A stretch of DNA of 64,000 nucleotides from Rheum nobile (GCA_027886185.1 WOAB01000040.1:5952001-6016000); one strand, 5' to 3'; numbered from the stretch's first letter, positions 11,255-22,940 are shown. Notes: a model not told the origin generated them from the sequence alone. Translations and numbers: made by a program.

Positions 11255-13088
11255 GAGTTGTGTTCTGGTGAGGATAGACCTGGGCAAATGCGGACTGACC
11301 CGGCCCGCCCGCTCGTGTAAACGAGAGGGTATGGACAAGCTTGTAAGTCCTAAAGGGCCGAAAATACTCGGTCCGAGTACCGGGAGGGTCGGGTATGGAC
11401 AAGGGGTCAAGCCTTGTAGGGCCGGTAAGCCCAGCTCGTATATAATATATAAATATTATTTATTTATATAATATATAAATATTATTTATATATATAATAT
11501 TACATTATTACTACTCCTAAAAAAATAAAATTAAAAAACACTTAAACTAAGTAATACAAAAGCTAAATTTTTATGGGTTACAAACTCCACTTCACCCCTC
11601 GTTCTCACATCTGTGTACACTTAAACTAAGCAATACAAAAGCTAATTTTTTATGGGTTACAAATTTCGATATTTTTTTAATTATGGACATGAATTATAAG
11701 ATGTGAATTATATACAAAACCGAATACGGGTCCCGACGGGCTACCCGGGCCCCGAAATGCGGACGGGCTTGGACAGTTGTCCAAGCCCTATTCCAGGGCT
11801 CAGCCCGGCCCGGGCTCGGATAAACGGATAAAATTTCCAGATCAAGCCCGGACCATATCCGGCCCGGGTCCGAAGATGCCCACGTCTAGGTGAGGAGTAT
11901 TCCTATAGTAAATAGTAGGGAGTTATATGGAGCATTGAAAATTTTGATCCTATGGATAATACAATAGCGTTCATGGAAATTACAATAGAACTTGTTCATA
12001 GGATAAAACTGTCACAAAATAAAAGAAAAACCTATTAGGAAATAAGAAATGTAGTTTCCTAAAATCTCTCCCCTCAATTTCTCGTAAAAAGCTATTTATT
12101 GTGTGATAAGCGATTTTCTAAAGTCATAAGCCGCAAATATCAATAAAATAAAAGGCCAAAAATCATGTGGATCTTTTACTTAACCAATGAACAATATGAA
12201 CAATTACAAATTCGAATTGAACAATTACAATATGAACAATTAACGAATGAACATTTACAAATTCGAATTGAACAACATGAAAAACAAATATGAACAACTA
12301 AGCCTAATGAACAATGCAACTAAGCCTAATATCGGAAGGTATCCTAATTCAAACTTTATTCAAACCTAATTAAATATCTTAAGCTTAAATCGACTCTTAA
12401 GTCGTCCGTGAACAACTTATTAATGTGAACAATTCTTCATCCAGTTGTAATATGTTGTGCATGTGTAAGAGAATAGTGTTGTTCATTTGTGTTGTTCGAA
12501 TGAACACTTGTTCATTTGTGTTGTTCGAATGAACACTTGTTCATTGTAACAATTGTTCATTGTAATATGTTGTCTTTATTTTCAATTGTTAATGTGAACA
12601 ATTGTTCATCCAGTAAAAAAAATCTGATGAACAAGATGAACAACGTTATATAACTACCTAATGAATAACTTCAAATTCGACCTAATGAACAAGAAAACAA
12701 AGAAAAGTCTATCGTTCTTATAACAAAGTAAACACTGATGTCTAGGGTAAGATGCATAAAGATCTATAGTATATCTTGTGACCTAATGAACAACTATAAA
12801 ATTCTAGATGAACAAGAAGAACCACAAATTCAGAACGTAGATTTGCGGTCTGTAGATCTGAACATCGATTAAAAAATGTCCAATACGAAGATTTATCCTT
12901 AAACATTGAAAGTAAAATAAAGAAAGCGTTGATCAAGGAAGTTGGGTGTGATGTGAGATGTGATTTCCTACTTTACAAAATATTTTAAATTATCTGGTTA
13001 AATCTCTACCCTTGGATTACTTTAATCTAATGGTCAATAAAACTCCTTACTATTTACCCTATCACCTATTTGCACTTGAACCTACTTC
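11255..13088 (-). mobile_element. Mutator-like nonautonomous element rich in ATGAAC, with nested hAT MITE
   Basis: The direct repeat TTGAATACAA flanks it (11245-11254 and 13089-13098). That is one base longer than the 9-bp duplication typical of Mutator elements, so one base may be coincidental. The ends are imperfect inverted repeats: left GAGTTGTGTTCTGGTGAGGA, right (reverse complement) GAAGTAGGTTCAAGTGCAAA, and similarity continues inward about 70 bp through 'agtaaatagta.ggag'. The interior (12180-12880) carries many copies of ATGAACAA. The element at 19784-20870 is the same family in opposite orientation. Without the hAT insertion it is about 1.2 kb. It carries no transposase. Confidence 0.75.
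11275..11888. mobile_element. Nonautonomous hAT element (614 bp)
   Basis: A perfect 8-bp target duplication GGTGAGGA lies at 11267-11274 and 11889-11896. The terminal inverted repeats are TAGACCTGGGCAAATGCGGA and, on the right, TAGACGTGGGCATCTTCGGA. The subterminal zones are rich in CCCGGCCC/GGGCCGG motifs on both sides, as usual for plant hAT elements; the middle is AT-rich with a duplicated 'cacttaaactaag.aatacaaaagct' phrase. There is no coding capacity. It sits in the terminal inverted repeat of the surrounding Mutator-like element and so is the younger insertion. Confidence 0.9.
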
Positions 13089-13377
13089 TTGAATACAAAA
13101 TATTAAAGATATTGACAAAATATTATTGAAAGAGAGGATGAACTCTCCATAACTTTATTAATAGTAAAAATTGGCTAAGTAATTTTGAAACGGGGATAGC
13201 CACATCCCTAACATCAATACTACTAAAACGATAAAGCATAATCAAAATGTTCATCTAATACTTGAAAATGAAACTCTAAACATAAAATCTCATAAGATGT
13301 TCAAAATTACAACAAATTATGAAAAACTTTCTTGTATACTACATTGGTTGTATTGTTAGATCTTTTTTTATTTTTTG

Positions 13378-14150
13378 TCACATATCAAAATCTCCAAACC
13401 TTTCTTGCTAGTAACTTTTGATGATCCAACACAAAACTGATCACCATGAGTGAAAACATGGCGTGAAAGATACAAACCGACATGTGTAAAAGATTGGCCA
13501 TGACTCTTGTTTATCGTCACATCAAAACAGACACTCAAGGAAAATTGTCTTCATTTAAACTTGAACGGGTATGAAGTGTTTGATGGTGACATGAGCATGC
13601 GAGAAATCAAAATTGTATGTCCAATATTGTTGCCTCAAATATTTTTCCTTGTTTGACATGACTGTCGAGCTGCGTTCTTATCAAAACCTGAAGACTGGTC
13701 AATATTTCGAAGCAGCATAATAGGGACCCCAACCTTAAGTTTAAGTACGTGATTTGGGACACCAGAACATCTAATACTGTTCAAGTAGTCAGACGTATAA
13801 ACACTTGCATCACTGTCTGCAATAAAATCTGTCTTGCAAAGGCTATCCGAATTGAGATAGACTTTCTCATCACCACGTAACAAAGACAATATATAGTCAT
13901 CAACTCTATCTACATCTTCATGTCTTGGTGCAAGAATTGTCCGTTCTTCAAAGTATTTCGAAGACAACTGATTGTCCAAAAGAGAGGGATAAACATACTT
14001 AACAATTGCTGGAATCATATCTAAGTCATAATCCTTCACCAATAGCTTATCAGGAATTCGTATTTCTGCTTCTCCATCATTGTCATCACCTACAATACCA
14101 TCTCTGATGCTTAATACCTATTCAGAAAACTCCTTTGCTTCTTAGATATC
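13378..14150 (-). pseudogene. Helitron PIF1-like helicase, C-terminal fragment
   Basis: The minus strand reads IPDKLLVKDYDLDMIPAIVKYVYPSL, ILAPRHEDVDRVDDYILSLL, LKVGVPIMLLRNIDQSSG, then after a frame break FSLSVCFDVTINKSHGQSF, VGLYLSRHVFTHG and SKVTSKKGLEIL. These are the C-terminal motifs of the PIF1-type helicase in plant Helitron RepHel proteins (the TINKSQGQS box is motif V/VI). The Rep nuclease and upstream helicase motifs are missing. I found no clear CTRR hairpin terminus nearby in 13099-13377, so the Helitron ends are undefined. Confidence 0.8.
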
Positions 14151-14519
14151 ATAATTAGATGTACCTTGTTGAATCTGCATGTTTCTTGTCAAATTAAAAA
14201 CTTTGCAATATTCCCACAAATAAGAGGAATTAATGGTGGCGAAATATTAAATTTGTTTAGTAATAAGACATTAGAATTTATAGAGTCAAATATAGTGGTA
14301 CTTATAGATGATTATTTTTTATACATCAATGCTCATAAAAAAACATCATATTATAAGAAAAACAATAACAATCAAAACCAGTATTGAACCACTATAGTTC
14401 TCCAAACCAAAGTTGAATATTAAATAGAAGTCATATTATGTTATTTGAGCAAAATAATGATATGTTTCTATGACAAATTTTACAAAAAACTACATTTATA
14501 TAAAAATCTATATATATAA
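14151..14519. other. AT-rich tract without genes
   Basis: The open frame at 14166-14387 has the composition expected from AT-rich noncoding DNA and no recognisable motif. Nothing else was seen. Confidence 0.4.
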
Positions 14520-15190
14520 TGATGCGAACAACCCCTGAAGTGTCGTTTGCAACGCATGATCTTTGATTCCTCAAGCTTGTAGTTGAATCCTTCTCTTCCG
14601 TAGCCAAAGTGATGGCTTTCCTAGGGCCAAAGAGATAGCCTTCAAACGCATTCAAAGAGATGAACGGAAAGATCAAAGTGATGATCGTGAGACACCGAAG
14701 AGACGGTGTTTGATTGCTCGAAGCGACGAGCTACGGGATAGTTGATCCGTGGGATCGAAGGGTTTGATGTTGGGAATTCAAGGAAGGAGCGTACTCAACT
14801 TTACTACTCAAATTCAACATAACATTAAAACTAGGGTTTGCTAGTTTAAATAGTCGCTAACAAATAATAATAAAATAATACTAAGTTTCGGAAATAAAGA
14901 CGAGAAGACGAGCGCTCGGGCTCGTTTCCGCGATCGCGGAATTACTTATGCGGTCGCGGAAAATTGTTTGAATTAAAAAGCCGTGGCAAATCCGCGATCG
15001 CGGAAATACTTCCGCGATCGCGGAAAAGTGTCTGTAACAGGTCGTCGTTAGAATAGCGCCCGCGGTCGCGGCCCAAGCTTCTGCGGTCGTGGCCGTGTCC
15101 TCCGCGGTCACAGAAGCGCTCCTATGCTGCTATCCTGCGCCGGGCTCTCTTAAAGTGCACTCCCATTGTTCCCTCTTCGTCCTTCGCCGT
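14520..15190 (-). repeat. LTR-like block of an unidentified retroelement
   Basis: On the minus strand a GC-rich dyad array (15125 down to 14926) is followed by a TATA-like TATTTAAA (14845-14852) and 'actagcaaaccctag', then a nonrepetitive tract ending 'acttcaggggttgttcgcatca' near 14520. The order (dyads, TATA-like box, leader) is the same as in the Gypsy and Copia LTRs of this window, though the sequences differ. No coding region, primer site or matching second LTR lies nearby, so it would be a solo or truncated LTR. The exact ends are unknown. Confidence 0.45.
14926..15115. repeat. Array of TTCCGCGATCGCGGAA palindromes
   Basis: The 16-bp perfect palindrome TTCCGCGATCGCGGAA occurs at 14926-14941 and 15010-15025, and with one end mismatch at 14990-15005. 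Variants (TGCGGTCGCGGAA, CGCGGTCGCGGCC, TGCGGTCGTGGCC, CGCGGTCACAG) lie at about 14950, 15061, 15082 and 15103. The unit contains PvuI (CGATCG) and two CGCG sites and is extremely CpG-dense against an AT-rich background. Confidence 0.85.
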
Positions 15191-15855
15191 CATCGAGGGG
15201 GTCATGGAGATATCATATAATACTACATAATAGTTTTAATCAAAGTGAAATATTTATCGTCTTTAACTAATTTCTTAGCTTATTCGATAATTTTTAAAAT
15301 TAAATTTGAAAAAAACTACACTTGATTTTGTAATGTCTGTGGTATTTTTGTAAATGTGAGGTAAAACTCTCCTCTGTATAAATGTTGTAATGACACGTAG
15401 GAAAATAAATGTGGCGATGACAGTAAAGTTTTAGGATTCTCCTTTATATATATATATAGAATATAGATATCATATTTTAAAAATATTTACAAAATCAATT
15501 AATAAATTAATAGAGTATGTAGATATATTCATATCTTAGATTGCTACATAGAACCGTAAATTATAGAACAATTAGATATATAGTCTCGTTGTGATTTACA
15601 TGCTAAAATATCATAACAGATTTTAAATGATTAATTATTTATGTTTATAATAGGATAAAAATTGAAACAAATTTGACTAACCACCGAATTTTCTTGATTT
15701 TCTCCTATCTATTTTACACTATTTTTTATATTTTATGGTTTATGTATACAACTTTTTAATAGTATAATAGAACTAATTCACTAACCATGATTTATAATAT
15801 ATATGTATACACCTAAATAAATTATTGACACAACTATATATAAGATCTGAATTTC
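15191..15855. other. AT-rich noncoding DNA
   Basis: Very AT-rich with a (TA)n stretch at 15446-15460 and no supported gene. The phrase 'taggattctcctttatatat' (15433-15452) resembles the ends of the direct repeats at 37.7 and 38.4 kb, hinting at another relic of that repeat. Confidence 0.4.
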
Positions 15856-15863
15856 GGTCTTGA

Positions 15864-16381
15864 GTCGGTTATCAGAATCTCGATTCGGATCTATGATTCT
15901 AAAGATCCTACGATCTAGGTTAGACAAAACGATCCCAATCCTAGTTGGGATCTTATTAAAGGTAGGATCTTAATTTAAAAAATAAAATGGGTAGAATCTT
16001 GGGTACGATTCCGATCCTAGATACGATTCTAACGATCCTACAATCGAGTCTTCACATATGACTATAATATTATACTATTTAAGTATCAAATTGATATAAG
16101 CTATACACACTTAAGAATGACACTATATTAAATCATTTATATATGCGATTAAGATTTATATATGAAAATAGTTAATTATTATTCTAATTATCTTGATAAC
16201 ATTACTACTTACCCAATATCAAATATTTATAATGTTTTTCAGCTTAATATATAAAAATCATATAAAATATTACATTGTTACTACATACTTTTAGTTATAA
16301 TGTAGAATCTTACGATTCAATATCCGACTCCGAAGACCCCTCACCGATCCAATCCTAGAATCTCGATCCTGATAACCTTGG
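15864..16381. mobile_element. Candidate hAT-like MITE with GATCCTA motifs
   Basis: The ends are inverted: left GTCGGTTATCAGAATC, right (reverse complement) CCAAGGTTATCAGGATC. The flanking 8-mers GGTCTTGA (15856-15863) and AGTCTTGA (16382-16389) match at 7 of 8 positions, consistent with a worn 8-bp hAT duplication. Copies of GATCCTA/TAGGATC and 'acgattc' cluster near both ends, as subterminal transposase sites do in hAT elements. No coding sequence. Confidence 0.55.
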
Positions 16382-16389
16382 AGTCTTGA

Positions 16390-17981
16390 CAATAACGATT
16401 TACATTAATGATGATTGTTTAAATCAAATATAAATTCGAATTAGTTTTGATAATATTATTGAAAAGTGTAGTCACATAAAATTTATTTGATAAAATAGAT
16501 AAGAAATAAACAAAATATTAGAGATATCATAAATCACAATAAATAATTATTCTATTTTAAATACAAATATTCAAATTCAAGCTCTAATCTTTGGCATATA
16601 ATATATTAATATCTTATATATTCATTGTTTTATTAAGCTGATTTGATTTTCAATATATGTTCTTATATACTTAAATTTTTTGAACTCTTCAAATTTTGGT
16701 TCCAGAGAGTGTTTATTATAGGGATTTGTCTTATTTGGAAGTTGGAATAATCTATTTCTTGGCTAGTGTTTGTTTGATTTTTAGAGGAATTTGTTCTTAA
16801 TTACATGTTATCAAAATATTTTGCTCAGTTCTTTCCTTTTAGTTTGCCCTAGTCACTTGTATTTTATAGTCATTATTCCCTCTTTTATTACAATTTTAAT
16901 AAAAAGTTACATATCAACATCATTTCAAAACTACATATTGTTCTCCATACAATATAAATATATTGAATATAAAGTTTTTGAAAGTTGAAAATATTTTTTG
17001 AATAAAAATAAAATTTATTCATATGAATTTTATATAATTTCATGGAGGTTTTTTTAATTTAGTGGAATATTTTAAATTATTACATTGTAACTTTTTCTCT
17101 AAATATGATTAAAAATAAATAATTGATAAAAAAATATTTATAAACTCATAAAGAAACAAATTTTGTTTTAGAATCTTCAACGATATGCATTTCAATGTGA
17201 TTAATTTGTAATTTAATTTAAATTTTAAGTTTGGGTATATTTGTTATGGGATAGATTTTATTATTCAAGTACTATATTTAATTGAAAATTTTCGAATAAT
17301 ATCAAATGTATATTTAAGATGGGCAATTTGTATCTAATCAAATTAATTAGTTATTATTAATTTGTTAAGTAAAAAAAATAATAGGAAAAAAAATAATTTA
17401 GAATTAATATTACTTATTCTACTATATATCTATTAAAAATGAAAAACTATAAAAACGTATGTTTATATAAATTTCAAATGTGAAAGCTATTGGTTACAAT
17501 TTATATAATTATAAATTATTATATTAATAGGTAATTTTATGATAAATAATATAATAACTACAAAGTTATAATAAAGTAACTAAAAGGCTGGTTATCTTGG
17601 ATTGCGATAGTTCATTGTTTACTTGTTTAGATTTGCAAAATTACGTGATAATTAATACATATAGGAAATCTTTTTCAAATTTATTCTATTTTAAAATATA
17701 GAAATATTTTTTTAATTGACTAACACGTACATATAAAAATTAGATTAAAAGGTATTTTTATTGATATTAATTTCTTAAACCAAATTTGTTTAATTATATT
17801 GAGTAATATATAATTAAGACGTGACACACTGTTTTAACTTTTGTTAAAAGCTCGAATGATGTGATATATATCAAAGGCCGACATGTAGGCGAATAAAACG
17901 TGGTGACGACACGTATGAGAATTGAACGTGATGCCGACACGTAGGATTTAGGCATCTCTTTTAGTAATCTATATTCTATAT
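16390..17981. other. AT-rich desert
   Basis: No gene, RNA or clear repeat was recognised. The tract is strongly AT-rich. From 17880 to 17950 there are three 'gacacgta/gacatgta' phrases of unknown meaning. The open frames at 16791-16988 and 17794-18060 have no protein-like pattern. Confidence 0.4.
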
Positions 17982-17990
17982 ATGTATATA

Positions 17991-19772
17991 GGATGCGGTT
18001 CTGGTGAGAACCAATCCCTAGGAGAGAACAGAGAATAACTAAGGAGCTGCCACGTAGCAACCTAATTACAGCACCCGCGTACGCGCTTCCTCTTCTCCGT
18101 ACGTCTTCCTCTTTCTCCTCCTTCCTTCACTCTTCTTCCCATGGCTTCCTCCTCCTCCTCCAGGTTCCTACCGAATCGAAACGCTGCCGCCGCCGCCAAC
18201 AAGCTCTCCTCCACCTCTCTTTCAAGCCCCAATCCTCCAGAACCCTACCAAATCGAAACGCTGCCGTCAATTTCAAGCCCTAATTCCACAATGAGGAACC
18301 AAACCACAACAAGACTTCTCACTCCTTTTCTCTTCCTCTTCACACCAGATCTGTCTTGTTTCTCTATTTTCCTCCTTCATAGATCTAGGTTTTCGATTCT
18401 CTTTCCCAGATCTATTTTTCTAATTCCTAGATCTAGGTTTTTCGATCCTCCGCATCTTCACCACCAAATTCAAGCAAAACCTGTAAATGGAGGGGCAAAT
18501 CGAGGAGCAAATCTTGTCAATGGACGCCATTGTTGCTGGATTTGAGAAATCGAGATTGAAAGGAAAAGAAAGACGAAATGAGATTTGACAATGAACGATT
18601 TTGATTCCATCAATGAACTGTTTCAGTCATGACCATGGACAATTCTTATCATTGCCATGAACTAGTATTTTCAAGGTCAAGAACTCTATGCTCAAATGAA
18701 CCATGAACCTTTAGATTCAAGTCCATGAATGTTCCTGTTATATGCCATGAACGTCTCTGTTAAATGTCATGAATGTCCGTGTTAATCGTCATAAAAGTCT
18801 CTACTAATTACCTTGAACGTTTTAGTAACTTACCACGAACGTTAATGTTCATCGCCATGAACGTCCATGTTCATGGTCATGGCTTGAAACATCAGTGTTC
18901 ATGGTCCTGGATGCAAGTGTTCAAGGCGTTGTTCAATGACAGCGAACAAAAAAAGTGTCCAGCAAAAAAATAAGCCAAAATCACAAGTGTTCAAGGCTTG
19001 AAACATCAGTGTTCATGGTCCTGGATGCAAGTGTTCAAGGCGTTGAACATAATTGTTCAATGCCAGCGAACAAAAAAAGTGCCCAGCAAAAAAAAGCCAA
19101 AATCCGTATTATTCGTCAATAAAACGCGAATAATACTGTTTCCAGTCTTGTACATCCATATTCAAGGACATCAATAAAAACGTTCAAGGATACTTAGTTG
19201 ACAGATCATGGATTTTTTCTTTCAACTGTTTTCAGCCTTTTACATCCATGTTCAAGGACATCAGTACAAACGTTCATGGATACTTAAATTACTGTTCATG
19301 GATTTCTCTCAAATGTTTTCAGCCTTTTACATCCATGTTCAAGGACATCAATATAAACGTACATGTTCATGGTCATGGCTTGAAACATCAGTGTTCATGG
19401 TCCTGGATGCAAGTGTTCAAGGCGTTGTTCAATGACAGCGAATTAAAAAAGTGCCCAGCAAAAAAAAAAGCCAAAATCACAAGTGTTCAAGGCTTGAAAC
19501 ATCAGTGTTCATGGTCTTGGATGCAAGTGTTCAAGGCGTTGAATATAATTGTTCAATGCCAGCGAACAAAAAAAGTGTCCAGCAAAAAAACAAGCCAAAA
19601 TCCGTATTATTCGCCAATAAAACGCGAATAATACGGTCAAAAAATTCGGTACGTCCGAATTATACGGCTTTTAATGAAAGTCTAATATGGGCCCTTGATT
19701 CGCCTCCGATTCAACGGACCCCTTTTATTCTCAATTCTCTCCTATTTTTCTATTCTCATTTGATGCTTTCCC
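17991..19772 (+). mobile_element. Mutator-like element, possible Pack-MULE
   Basis: A perfect 9-bp duplication ATGTATATA flanks it (17982-17990 and 19773-19781), the size expected of Mutator elements. The imperfect terminal repeats (left GGATGCGG..., right GGAAAGCA... in reverse complement) share TGAGAA, TAGGAGAGAA and GAGAATAA at equal spacing over about 50 bp. Inside are a GC-richer exon-like segment (18090-18545) and then about 1 kb of degenerate repeats of 'ccatgttcatggtcatgg' and 'gtgttcaaggcttgaaacatcagtgttcatgg'. The latter block occurs at 18882, 18990, 19376 and 19490. No transposase. Confidence 0.75.
18141..18545 (+). pseudogene. Captured-exon-like reading frame inside the Mutator-like element
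   Basis: A pyrimidine-rich leader (18085-18140) precedes an ATG in good context (CCCATGGC) and a Ser/Ala-rich N-terminus (MASSSSSRFLP, then AAAAANKLSS), the look of a plant gene 5' end or organelle transit peptide. The phrase 'ctacc.aatcgaaacgctgcc' is duplicated inside (18170 and 18245). The rest of the frame, with 'agatctaggttttcgatt' repeated twice, looks like untranslated or intron sequence rather than protein. I do not recognise the source gene. It may equally be an accidental frame. Confidence 0.35.
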
Positions 19773-19783
19773 ATGTATATATA

Positions 19784-20867
19784 GATTTAGGTTCAAGTGC
19801 ATATTAGTATTAAAGTAAATAATAAGGAGCATTTTTAGCTATTGGATGTGACAAATCTAACGATCAATAATTAACCACTTTTTTTTTAAGAAAGGGATAG
19901 TGTGCACCTGTAACAATCCTTGGAAAGATATGAATTCCTACTTTTACGGAACATATCTTTTCCTTATGGTTTAGAAATTAATTAATATATTGAGAAACAT
20001 TATTATAAATACTATAACCTTCAAATCTCCATTGATGTAGAAGAATTATAGTTGTCATCCATAAGTCGAGATTCGAGGTCAGTAACGACCGAGTTGTCAT
20101 CCATGAACATTAGTCCATTTGTTCATCACATTTAGTCATATTGATATTGCTCATCATATTTAGTCGTCTTGTTCATTACATCTTGTTCATCACATTTATT
20201 CATCTTGTTCATCACATTTAGTCGTCTTGTTCATAAACTAATTTTACACGAACAACAAATTTTTACAAATGCACAAGAACAATACTTGAAATAAAAATTG
20301 TTCAAATGAACAACTAGAGTTTAATAACTGAATAATAACAAAAAGACTGACATCGACTATACAAAATTACATCAATGAACGATTATTTAATCTCACATGA
20401 ACAATTGTACTTAGAATGAACAAAAAGGACTTGGATGAACAAAGAACAACTATAACACATACATGAACAAGTATTAACAAATCCACCATTAAAGTAGACT
20501 AATCCGCCATAGAATTGTACTTGTTCATCTATGAACACCAAAAAATTTCAACCTAGGATTTATAAATTAGTTCATCTATGAACAAAAATTTGACCATAAA
20601 CATAAACAATGGCGGTTGATGAGTTAAAAAACGTAAAAAAAAAAATAGGTGAAAGATTTTGAACAATAAATGGGGGAGATATTTTAGGGAAATCAAATAT
20701 TACTTTCCATAATTTTTTTTTTTTTACAGATTTTGTAACTCTTTTTCAATGAACAAGTCCTATTATAACTTACACATTCTCTACAATCTAACCGTAAGAT
20801 ATAAAAAGTCAATGCTCTACAAAACTCCCCACTTTTTACTATAGGAAGTCTCCTCACCAGAACCCAA

Positions 20868-20870
<3 letters not shown>
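19784..20870 (+). mobile_element. Mutator-like nonautonomous element rich in GTTCAT
   Basis: TATATATA lies on both sides (19776-19783 and 20871-20878), but because the right flank is a (TA)n run the duplication is not decisive. The ends match those of the 11.3-13.1 kb element in opposite orientation: left GATTTAGGTTCAAGTGCA, right (reverse complement) GAGTTGGGTTCTGGTGAGGA. Inverted similarity runs about 70 bp inward. The interior holds many GTTCAT/ATGAAC motifs (20100-20240, 20270-20600). Its left duplication overlaps the right duplication of the preceding Mutator-like element, so two elements entered one TA-rich site. No coding capacity. Confidence 0.75.

Positions 20871-20902
<32 letters not shown>
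20871..20902. repeat. (TA)n microsatellite
   Basis: About sixteen TA dinucleotides directly abut the end of the Mutator-like element. It may have been the insertion target or may have expanded from the target duplication. Confidence 0.9.
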
Positions 20903-20909
<7 letters not shown>

Positions 20910-21372
20910 GATGGATAGTAGACTTTTTTACTATTATTTTTAATTATTAAATCAAAATATAAAAATAGTATTTTTGAAATATATTGAGAATATTTTCATA
21001 ATATTCTTATTGTTCAAATTGGAAAGAAAGAAGATATGAAGTTGATCTAAAAATCTTTGTGATTGATTTGTATGTAAATTATGAAGATATTAGGTTAGGT
21101 TTAGGAACAAATCTTGATAAGCTATATGTTTTTTATTGACATGTTTAGTTTTGGAAATAGAATAATCTTATATATAACTATTATGATTGATATGTTTAGT
21201 TTAAGAAATAGGAGAATCTGATAAATATTTATCATATTGAATTTGAAGAAAAAAGAAAAATTGATAAAATGCCATGTGGCAGAAAGAATAAGAAGATGCC
21301 ATGTGGTATAAGAAAGGGGTGAACTTAATAGGAAGATGCCATATTTCCATGTGGCTTAGGGAGGTTGTGATT
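20903..21372. other. AT-rich noncoding DNA left of the mariner
   Basis: No gene was seen. The phrase 'gatgccatgtgg' occurs twice, with a variant once, at 21270-21355, just before the mariner target site. Confidence 0.4.
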
Positions 21373-21839
21373 TACTCCCTCCGTCCCACAATGTTCGTCC
21401 TGTTTCCATTTTGGGCGTCCTCTTTTGTTTGTCCTACTTCACTTTATTTCCTTTTCTATCTATCTTTTCTTTACAAAATTACCCTTATTTATTCCATCTT
21501 TTATCCAAAATATCAATCTCTTCTCTCATACTTTACACATCCAATCATTCTCACCTACCATCTCCATCCATCTCAAACTCCATTAATATCCACCATTTTT
21601 ATCCATAACATAAAACTTAATAACCCATATTCCATTAACCTAATTAATTAATTAAATAAACTAACAAAATTAACCAAACTACTCCTAAATCCATTAACTT
21701 AACCCAAACCCATATTTCTTAACCAAACTAACCCAAACCCATATTTTAACCTAAGCCCAACCTATATTTCCCTAACCCATTTTAACCTACCCCTAAACCC
21801 AAATCTACCCAGCCTAATTACCCACTCCACTATCTAACC

Positions 21840-22265
21840 CTAAATACCCTAATCTGAACTCACTCTCTCATTCACCTCGCCGCTCTCTCATTCTCTCCGA
21901 AACCCTAACTCATCTCCTCTCTTCTCCTCTCTAATCTCTCGTCTGAACTCTCATTTGAGCTCCATCTGAGCTCTCATCTGAGCTCTCATATGAGCTCTCA
22001 CTCTCCTTGAAGGTTCCTTACTCTCCTTCTCTACTCTCTCGTCTGAATCACTCTCTCGTCTTCTCATCCCCACTCTCTCGTCTCTGTTGCAGATCTTCTT
22101 CGCCGGCGATTAATTTGCTCCGGCTGTCCCCAAAACACTAAAAAAGCTTGCTCCTCCTCTAGATCTATCCATATCTCCCAAAACCCGTTCATAAAAAATC
22201 CTAAATCTCAGATTTGAGTCCTTTGAAAACCCCCGTCCCCTGGGTTCCATTCTTTGTTTGCATTC
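21840..22265 (+). other. Pyrimidine-rich leader-like tract in the mariner
   Basis: This CT-rich stretch contains many CTCTC and 'gagctctcat' repeats (21955-22000) and reads like a plant 5' untranslated leader ahead of the small ORF at 22266. No TATA box is obvious immediately upstream. The steeper base composition marks it off from the flanking AT-rich DNA. Confidence 0.4.
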
Positions 22266-22579
22266 ATGGGTGATTCAGACCTATTTAAGTCCGATGGGAG
22301 TCCTTGCAGTTCTGAGTCCTCTGTATTTGCTTGCTCTAAAGCTCCACAGTGCGACTAGGGTGGCAATTGTCATGGGAATCACAGCTACACTCCTGTTGGC
22401 TCAGAGGAAACTGTGGAGGGGATGATGTGGTCGTCTGAGCCCCCTGGAGATGAAGTGGTCTTTGATTACCCAGAGATTGTTGTAATCCCTGATTCCCCTG
22501 ACGATGAAGTTGCGGTTCAGTCTTCTGACAGAAGAATCGTCCCCGATGATGGTGATGTTGCCTCTGATTATGATGTTTA
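22266..22579 (+). pseudogene. Small acidic ORF near the mariner left end
   Basis: From ATG at 22266 a frame of about 104 codons runs to TAG at 22577, broken by one TAG at about 22357. It starts MGDSDLFKSDGSPCSSES and ends with an acidic region containing FDYPEIVVIPDSPDDEVAV and a DDGDVASDYDV tail. Its continuity over more than 70 codons after the stop, its codon-like GC pattern and the CT-rich leader upstream suggest it was once translated. I do not recognise a family. It could be a second mariner gene product or a captured host exon. Downstream sequence (22580-22692, resuming at 34143) has an acceptor-like 'atttgcagg' near 34190. Confidence 0.4.
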
Positions 22580-22940
22580 GCTAAGTCTCACTCTTGTTAA
22601 GTTGTTTATTTTGGGTACTTTTGATGAGATTATTGCTCTGAATTATGCATGTTGTTGAATGAGTTTGTTGTGCTGTGGACTGAGACATTGGATGTGATAC
22701 CCCGTATTTTTGTAAGGTTATTTTGGGAATTATGGAATTTTCCCGAGTACCCGTTGCGTACGTCGGATTTAATACAGAGAGTTTGAGACATTCTGTAATG
22801 TGCTCTATATCTGTAATATTTTTCTCAGTGAAACAATATACAGACAAGATGCCTTGGATTTTAAATTTTCGTTCGCGTACGATAATTTTTATCCCGGTTT
22901 ATCGTCAAGCTCGTTCAAAGCCGAATGGGCGGGAAAAGGG

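Noticed and set aside
13099..13377. Helitron 3' terminus
   Set aside because: I looked for a hairpin followed by CTRR next to the helicase fragment on the minus strand and found no convincing one.
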